A stretch of 64,000 nt of DNA, from the NCBI GenBank assembly GCA_905215855.1, contig CAJMRT010000002.1, positions 1-64,000 on the forward strand, given 5' to 3'. The notes beneath the pieces were generated by a model. The model searched no databases. It worked only from the letters and a program-made list of their open reading frames with translations, and was not told where the DNA came from. Below are positions 61,840-64,000 of this stretch, piece after piece; the stretch's first letter is position 1, and each line of letters opens with the position of its first letter. Source of the stretch: an uncultured bacterium. GTDB lineage: Bacteria > Bacillota > Clostridia > Oscillospirales > Acutalibacteraceae. The position numbers were made by a program, and so were the translations under genes.

Positions 61840-62850
61840 TTATCTGTCGTGCTTGTACTGAACACCGAGCGGTTTGCCGAGTCTTTTGCCTGCACCGTCA
61901 ACAACACAGTCTAGCGGTCTTTCGGCAATGTGAACAGGCATACCCGTCTGTTGCATAACAAGCATATCAAGTCCCTTGAGCAACGCACCGCCGCCCGTGA
62001 GCATAATACCGTGGTCGATTATGTCGGCTGAAAGCTCAGGCGGAGTTTTTTCAAGAGTTGTCCTTATTGCTTCAATAATTGTTGCAAGCGGATCGGCAAG
62101 AGCCTCTCTGACCTCGGCTGAGGAAATTGTAATATCCTTGGGAAGTCCGTCAACAAGGTTTCTGCCCTTGACAACAAGATTTTTTTCTTCCTCACCCGGA
62201 TATGCGGAGCCGATTTTAATTTTGATGTCTTCGGCAGTTCTTTCACCGATGAGAAGATTATATTTTCTTTTGACATAGGTTGAAATCGCCTCGTCAAACT
62301 TATCTCCGGCAACCCTTACGGAACAGGCTGTAACAATGTCACCGAGAGAAATTACGGCAACCTCGCTTGTGCCTCCGCCGATGTCAACAACCATACTTCC
62401 GCACGGCTCGTCAACAGGCATACCTGCGCCTATTGCGGCAGCCATTGGTTCTTCGATAAGAACAACGGGAGGCTTTGCACCTGCCTGATATGCGGCGTCC
62501 TCAACAGCCTTTCTCTCAACCTCGGTAACACCCGAAGGCATACAGATTATAACTCTCGGCTTGCTGAAAATTCCGGGTTTCACCGCCTTTTTGATAAAGT
62601 GCTGAAGCATTTTTGCGGTTATTTTAAAATCGGCAATAACACCGTCCTTGAGCGGACGAACCGCAACTATGGAACCGGGAGTCCTGCCAATCATTTCTTT
62701 TGCCTGTGAGCCGACTGCAAGAACCTCGTCGGTACGCATATCAACTGCGACAACGCTCGGTTCACGCAAAATTATTCCCTTTCCTTTAAGACAAACAAGA
62801 GTGTTTGCAGTTCCGAGGTCAATTCCTATATCCTTTGAAAATGAAAACAT
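61840..62850 (-). CDS. mreB: Rod-shape-determining actin homologue MreB
   Basis: 336 residues. Actin-fold motifs: phosphate 1 [19 protein letters not shown], connect [11 protein letters not shown], phosphate 2 [15 protein letters not shown], adenosine motif [15 protein letters not shown]. Polymers beneath the membrane direct side-wall synthesis. The amphipathic N-terminus is [16 protein letters not shown] precedes the ATG. First gene of mreB-mreC-mreD-mrdA; its presence indicates a non-spherical cell or at least MreB-guided growth. Confidence 0.97.
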   Translation of the reverse strand: MFSFSKDIGIDLGTANTLVCLKGKGIILREPSVVAVDMRTDEVLAVGSQAKEMIGRTPGSIVAVRPLKDGVIADFKITAKMLQHFIKKAVKPGIFSKPRVIICMPSGVTEVERKAVEDAAYQAGAKPPVVLIEEPMAAAIGAGMPVDEPCGSMVVDIGGGTSEVAVISLGDIVTACSVRVAGDKFDEAISTYVKRKYNLLIGERTAEDIKIKIGSAYPGEEEKNLVVKGRNLVDGLPKDITISSAEVREALADPLATIIEAIRTTLEKTPPELSADIIDHGIMLTGGGALLKGLDMLVMQQTGMPVHIAERPLDCVVDGAGKRLGKPLGVQYKHDR

Positions 62851-62960
62851 CCCACAGCCTCCTTCTATGCTGTAATACCCAAATGTATTTTACTTAGACA
62901 GTATATGCTTATCATATATCTTTTCACAATTAAGGGCAATGATAAATTGTCGAAATTCTT

Positions 62961-63401
62961 TTATTTTTTACCCGTTGAGCCAAAACCGCCCTCACCGCGC
63001 TCTGTGTCGCCAAGTTCTGTAACCTCTTCAACATCACACGGAACAACGGGAGCGATGACCATCTGACAGATTCTCTCAAACGGCTCAATCTCATAAGGCT
63101 TGTCCGAAACATTGCAAAGACCTGCGCAGATTTCTCCGCGGTAGTCGCTGTCAACAACACCCACACCGTTTGAAAGGCAGATGCCGTGCTTGATTCCAAG
63201 ACCGCTTCTTGCATAGAGAAATGCGGCAACGCTGTTGTCGGGAAGTTCAATTGCTATGCCTGTCGGCACAAGCACAAGCTGACCCGGATTGATTGTGATT
63301 TTTTCGTCAATGCAGGCATATAAATCCATACCCGCAGAGCCGTTTGTGGCTCTTTTGGGGATTTTTGCATTGTCTTTTACTTTTTTTATTTTAATTGTCA
63401 T
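62961..63401 (-). CDS. dut: dUTP diphosphatase
   Basis: Hydrolyses dUTP to dUMP, keeping uracil out of DNA and feeding thymidylate synthesis. 146 residues, trimeric type. All five motifs are visible: SAGMDLYA, YARSGLGIKHGI, GVVDSDYRGEI, ERICQMVIAPV and RGEGGFGSTG. The ATG at 63401 has AAGGATG 9 bases upstream; an ATG 9 bases earlier lies inside that site. A TTCCTGCA/TGCAGGAA hairpin sits just upstream (63419-63440). Confidence 0.96.
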   Translation of the reverse strand: MTIKIKKVKDNAKIPKRATNGSAGMDLYACIDEKITINPGQLVLVPTGIAIELPDNSVAAFLYARSGLGIKHGICLSNGVGVVDSDYRGEICAGLCNVSDKPYEIEPFERICQMVIAPVVPCDVEEVTELGDTERGEGGFGSTGKK

Positions 63402-63568
63402 AGTTACCATCCTTCATTTCCTGCATTTTTTTGCAGGAATTATTCATTTGTAATTTTATTTTTCTATTATAAAATTATTTCACGGAAAATAAGATTTTTT
63501 TATTTTCGGGAAAGGAAAATTCAGCTTTTCAACAAAACAATAATGATTATTTTAACATTTTCAACATC

Positions 63569-64000
63569 TTAATTAACACCCCTGCGATATAATCCATATG
63601 TTAATTTTTCTTTCAACATTGAAATAAGGCTTGGTTCGTTAAGACTTTCAACGATTTCAACATAGTTTTCAACAGTAAATCTCAAAATGTTAAAAGATGT
63701 TGAAAGTGTTAACAATTGTTTATCCGAAACAAAAAGCAAGTCGCAATTCAAAACTTCGGTACAGTTTCCGTCACATTTCAGTAAAAATTGTTTGCCTATT
63801 CTGTCCTTCATTTTTGACTGATTTTTGCAAGATTTACATTCTATGCCTGCACCCCTGACAGGGCAGCTTCTGCAAAGCATAAGAGGAAGATAGCCGTAGC
63901 TGATAATTCCCCTCGGGATGTTGCCTCCGAGTGCGTTAATTCGCTTAAAATCGAGTTCAAAACTGAGTTCTGCGTCCTTGATTCCGTATTCCTCCGCCCA
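63569..64000 (-). CDS. U32 family peptidase (partial, C-terminal part)
   Basis: The frame is open to the right edge, so the N-terminus is missing; 143 residues are visible. It contains GIISYGYLPLMLCRSCPVRG with the Cys-rich ECKSCKN that follows, then MKDRIGKQFLLKCDGNCTEV and VLNCDLL, the pattern of the U32 peptidase family (YrrN/YrrO, RlhA relatives). Members act in collagen degradation or in rRNA/tRNA hydroxylation; which one applies cannot be decided from this fragment. Confidence 0.8.
   Translation of the reverse strand, partial: WAEEYGIKDAELSFELDFKRINALGGNIPRGIISYGYLPLMLCRSCPVRGAGIECKSCKNQSKMKDRIGKQFLLKCDGNCTEVLNCDLLFVSDKQLLTLSTSFNILRFTVENYVEIVESLNEPSLISMLKEKLTYGLYRRGVN

Noticed and set aside
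63443..63568. AT-rich palindrome near CGAAAATAA/TTATTTTCCG between dut and the U32 gene
   Set aside because: It could pair, but with only A-T pairs and no T run it is not a convincing terminator, and no promoter was clear.

Overview
This looks like one stretch of chromosome from a low-to-moderate G+C, strictly anaerobic, Gram-positive clostridium, most likely Oscillospirales/Ruminococcaceae-like. The evidence is a Trp-specific T-box leader, a SpoVAE spore protein, HydE/HydG/HydF for [FeFe]-hydrogenase maturation, many TTGACA-N17-TATAAT promoters, strong GGAGG ribosome binding sites and an mreBCD-PBP2-minD-mgsA cluster. No rRNA, tRNA, CRISPR array, prophage or transposase was seen. Species was not assigned.

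Layout. 1-3433 (minus): N-terminal >=1144 residues of a secreted BspA-like leucine-rich-repeat protein with a papain-like region, an Ig-like domain and fibronectin-III repeats. 3.7-7.5 kb (minus): malQ-glgP, glycogen/maltodextrin breakdown. 7.7-12 kb: pncC, rsmE, mtnN and an acetolactate synthase large subunit with no small subunit. 12.2-13.2 kb: AT-rich Abi_2/HEPN-type defence gene. 13.3-15.6 kb: divergent uraA and upp (uracil uptake and salvage). 15.9-16.7 kb: orphan LytTR regulator. 16.8-21.7 kb: Gld-like ABC exporter operon. 21.9 kb: orphan spoVAE, followed by a dense cluster of palindromes. 22.8-27.3 kb: YfhO, GT2 and GtrA, the parts of a cell-surface three-component glycosylation system. 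27.4-28.8 kb: two-subunit fumarate hydratase. 29.1-31.4 kb: OmpR-type two-component system. 31.4-33.4 kb: FliB-like Cys-rich protein coupled to a Nif11-like small protein, a 51-residue membrane protein and rpsT.

33.6-40.6 kb: trpE-G-D-C-B-A followed by an overlapping sirtuin gene, controlled by a consensus promoter and a UGG T-box. trpF is absent from its usual place, where a palindromic repeat sits instead. 40.6-43 kb: ddl-murF (cell wall). 43.5-45.1 kb: acyl-CoA synthetase. 45.2-45.6 kb: a short structured transcript encoding a 20-residue hydrophobic peptide, resembling a type I toxin. 45.6-49.3 kb: hydE-hydG-hydF. 49.4-53.6 kb: SPFH/zinc-ribbon/TPM envelope-stress-like genes resembling Bacillus ydjGHI but without pspA. 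53.7-56.8 kb: hisS-aspS. 56.9-62.9 kb: mreB-mreC-mreD-mrdA, then minD-mgsA (cell shape and division, with no minC, minE or rodA). 63-64 kb: dut and the C-terminal part of a U32 peptidase.

The window is mostly housekeeping. The least ordinary parts are the toxin-like RNA locus, the Nif11-like/FliB-like pair, the trpF-less trp operon with its attached sirtuin, the PspA-less SPFH module, the MinD without a membrane-targeting tail, and a family of intergenic palindromes.
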